From NCBI GenBank assembly GCA_013329105.1, contig DUKW01000034.1:1-6435 (forward strand): a stretch of 6,435 nucleotides of DNA, given 5' to 3'. This document shows positions 5,257 through 6,435 of this stretch, piece by piece. This DNA comes from Candidatus Methanomethylophilaceae archaeon (GTDB lineage: Archaea; Thermoplasmatota; Thermoplasmata; Methanomassiliicoccales; Methanomethylophilaceae). Numbering within the stretch: position 1 is the stretch's first letter; every line of letters starts with the position of its first letter. The notes under the pieces were generated by a model. The model was not told the DNA's origin and made no database searches. It worked only from the letters and a program-made list of their open reading frames with translations. Position numbers and translations under genes: made by a program.

Positions 5257-6435
5257 TCAGACGCGGCCCTTCCCAATGCCGTAATATTCGAGACCGGCGC
5301 GCTCCATTTCCTCACGGTTAAAAATATTTCTACCGTCGACGATTATCATACCGTTGCTGAGCTCTTTCAATCTTTCAGGATCTAGCTCCGAGTAGCAGCT
5401 GTGGTCGGTCACGAAAACGGCGCAGTCAGCGTCTTTAAGCGCATCGTCCGCCTCACGGTAAAGAGGCACGCCAAGCTCTATCTTCACGTACGGATCGTGC
5501 GCTACCACGTCGTACTTAGGTGCGAGCTCATCTATTACCTTCAGCGCCGGCGAGTTCCTCGTATCGTCGGAATCGGCTATGAAGGCAACACCCATTACCG
5601 CTACCTTCGCTTTCCCCTCTCCTCTTGCCTCCAGTGCACCTACGGTCATCTCTACGAGATGATGGGGCATCATCTCGTTGACACTCCTGGCACCGCTGAT
5701 TACTTTCAGCCCTTCCTTCTTTACGTTGGCGAGAAGAAGCCATGAATCTTTGGGCAGGCAATAGCCGCCCACGCCCGAGCCGGGTATGTGCATGTCGCGG
5801 AAAGGGCAGCTGTTTATGAGCCTCCTCACCTCAAAGACGTCCGCTCCCAGCTCTTCGCATATCAAGGCCATCTCGTTGGCGAACGCTATCTGCACGTCTC
5901 GGTAGGCGTTTTCTCCTGTTTTACAGATCTCAGCGTTGATGAGACTGGTGATGAGTATTTCGTTCTCGATAAAGGTGGAATAATATTTCAGCGCCGTCTC
6001 CACGGAACGTTCGTCTAGTCCCCCGAGGACGCGCTTGTATTCTTTAAGGTTAGCGAGGAGTCTGCCTGGCATTACTCTCTCGGGACAATGCACCACTGAG
6101 AAATCCTTGCCAGCCTTCATACCGCTGCCTTCCTCAAGCAGCGGTATCACTAGCTCTTGCATCGTACCAGGAGGGATAGTTGACTCTATCGACACCAAGA
6201 CCCCCTCCTTCATATTGGAGGCAATACTGCTGACTGCCGAGCGCAGCGAGTGCAAGACAGGTCTTTTCTCTTCGTCTACGGGTGTGTCCACACATACAAC
6301 GATCAGATCCGCATCCGCCAAGGAAGAGAAGTCGGTGCTGGCTATAAGCATCCTCTTTTTCACGAGTTCGCGCAAGAGCTCTGCGAGACCGGGCTCTTTA
6401 CCTCCGATGGGGCAGTCACCCCTGTTAACCGCTTC
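5257..6435 (-). CDS. UDP-sugar 6-dehydrogenase (WecC/WbpA type), 5' end outside window
   Basis: The visible 392 residues continue without a stop to the right edge, so roughly the first 50 residues, including the Rossmann GxGxxG, are missing; an internal TTG at 6375 is not the true start. The enzyme oxidises C6 of a UDP-N-acetylhexosamine to the uronic acid with two NAD+. Motifs (fragment numbering) are CPIGGKEPGL (8-17), CVDTPVD (48-54), STIPPGT (85-91), CPERVMPG (117-124), ENAYRDV (175-181), GSGVGGYCLPKD with catalytic C226, and DDTRNSP (289-296). CPERV and ENxYRDV point to the GlcNAc/ManNAc branch rather than UDP-glucose dehydrogenase. UDP-GlcNAc is the expected substrate given the WbpB/D/E-like neighbours; UDP-ManNAc is the alternative. 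An Ile replaces the usual Lys before ADSDDTR (residue 286). It ends convergent with the oxidoreductase. Confidence 0.9.
   Translation of the reverse strand, partial: EAVNRGDCPIGGKEPGLAELLRELVKKRMLIASTDFSSLADADLIVVCVDTPVDEEKRPVLHSLRSAVSSIASNMKEGVLVSIESTIPPGTMQELVIPLLEEGSGMKAGKDFSVVHCPERVMPGRLLANLKEYKRVLGGLDERSVETALKYYSTFIENEILITSLINAEICKTGENAYRDVQIAFANEMALICEELGADVFEVRRLINSCPFRDMHIPGSGVGGYCLPKDSWLLLANVKKEGLKVISGARSVNEMMPHHLVEMTVGALEARGEGKAKVAVMGVAFIADSDDTRNSPALKVIDELAPKYDVVAHDPYVKIELGVPLYREADDALKDADCAVFVTDHSCYSELDPERLKELSNGMIIVDGRNIFNREEMERAGLEYYGIGKGRV

Noticed and set aside
5123..5284. Plus-strand frame of 53 codons in the convergent gap
   Set aside because: It has ATG and stop codons but only a GAGG immediately before the ATG, too close to act as a ribosome site, and it runs into the dehydrogenase 3' end. 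No recognisable family.
6373..6375. TTG as the start of the dehydrogenase
   Set aside because: The frame stays open to the window edge, and the upstream codons encode the conserved CPIGGKEPGL segment, so the true start lies outside.

Overview
The window looks like chromosomal DNA from a euryarchaeote-like archaeon. The evidence is an archaeal Fap7/hCINAP-type nucleotide kinase, a CDP-alcohol phosphatidyltransferase of the archaetidylinositol phosphate synthase type, ribosome binding sites matching the archaeal AGGAGGTGA core, and an AT-rich TATA-like element between two divergent genes. A methanogen or a member of the Thermoplasmatota is possible, but the sequence alone does not settle the lineage.

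Layout: bases 1-209 hold no convincing gene, only a T-rich tract and a lone CRISPR-repeat-like hairpin. Bases 210-3906 are a compact minus-strand operon of five genes. In transcription order these are a family 2 glycosyltransferase with two C-terminal membrane helices, a WbpD/WlbB-like hexapeptide N-acetyltransferase, a WbpE/WlbC-like PLP aminotransferase, the Fap7-like kinase and the CDP-alcohol phosphatidyltransferase. The last four are tightly coupled, with stops and starts overlapping or only a few bases apart. A short AT-rich divergent promoter region (about 3907-4023) separates the operon from a plus-strand WbpB-like Gfo/Idh/MocA oxidoreductase (4024-4995). After a convergent 261-base gap, a minus-strand UDP-sugar 6-dehydrogenase (WecC/WbpA type) runs off the right edge, so its N-terminus is outside the window.

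Together the dehydrogenase, oxidoreductase, aminotransferase and acetyltransferase match the four steps known from Pseudomonas/Bordetella (WbpA-WbpB-WbpE-WbpD) that turn UDP-GlcNAc into UDP-2,3-diacetamido-2,3-dideoxyglucuronic acid. Related diacetamido-uronic acids occur in methanogen N-glycans. The membrane-anchored glycosyltransferase could work on a lipid-linked sugar at the membrane. The operon therefore probably supplies surface glycan (S-layer or archaellum N-glycosylation, or a glycolipid). Its two distal genes serve inositol-phospholipid synthesis and nucleotide metabolism or ribosome maturation.

Most of the window is recognisable archaeal surface-sugar biosynthesis. I see no clear evidence of a wholly new system. 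The points most worth checking are the coupling of sugar genes to lipid and kinase genes, the symmetrical divergent promoter, a possible gene remnant at 5036-5194, and a non-canonical residue in the dehydrogenase.
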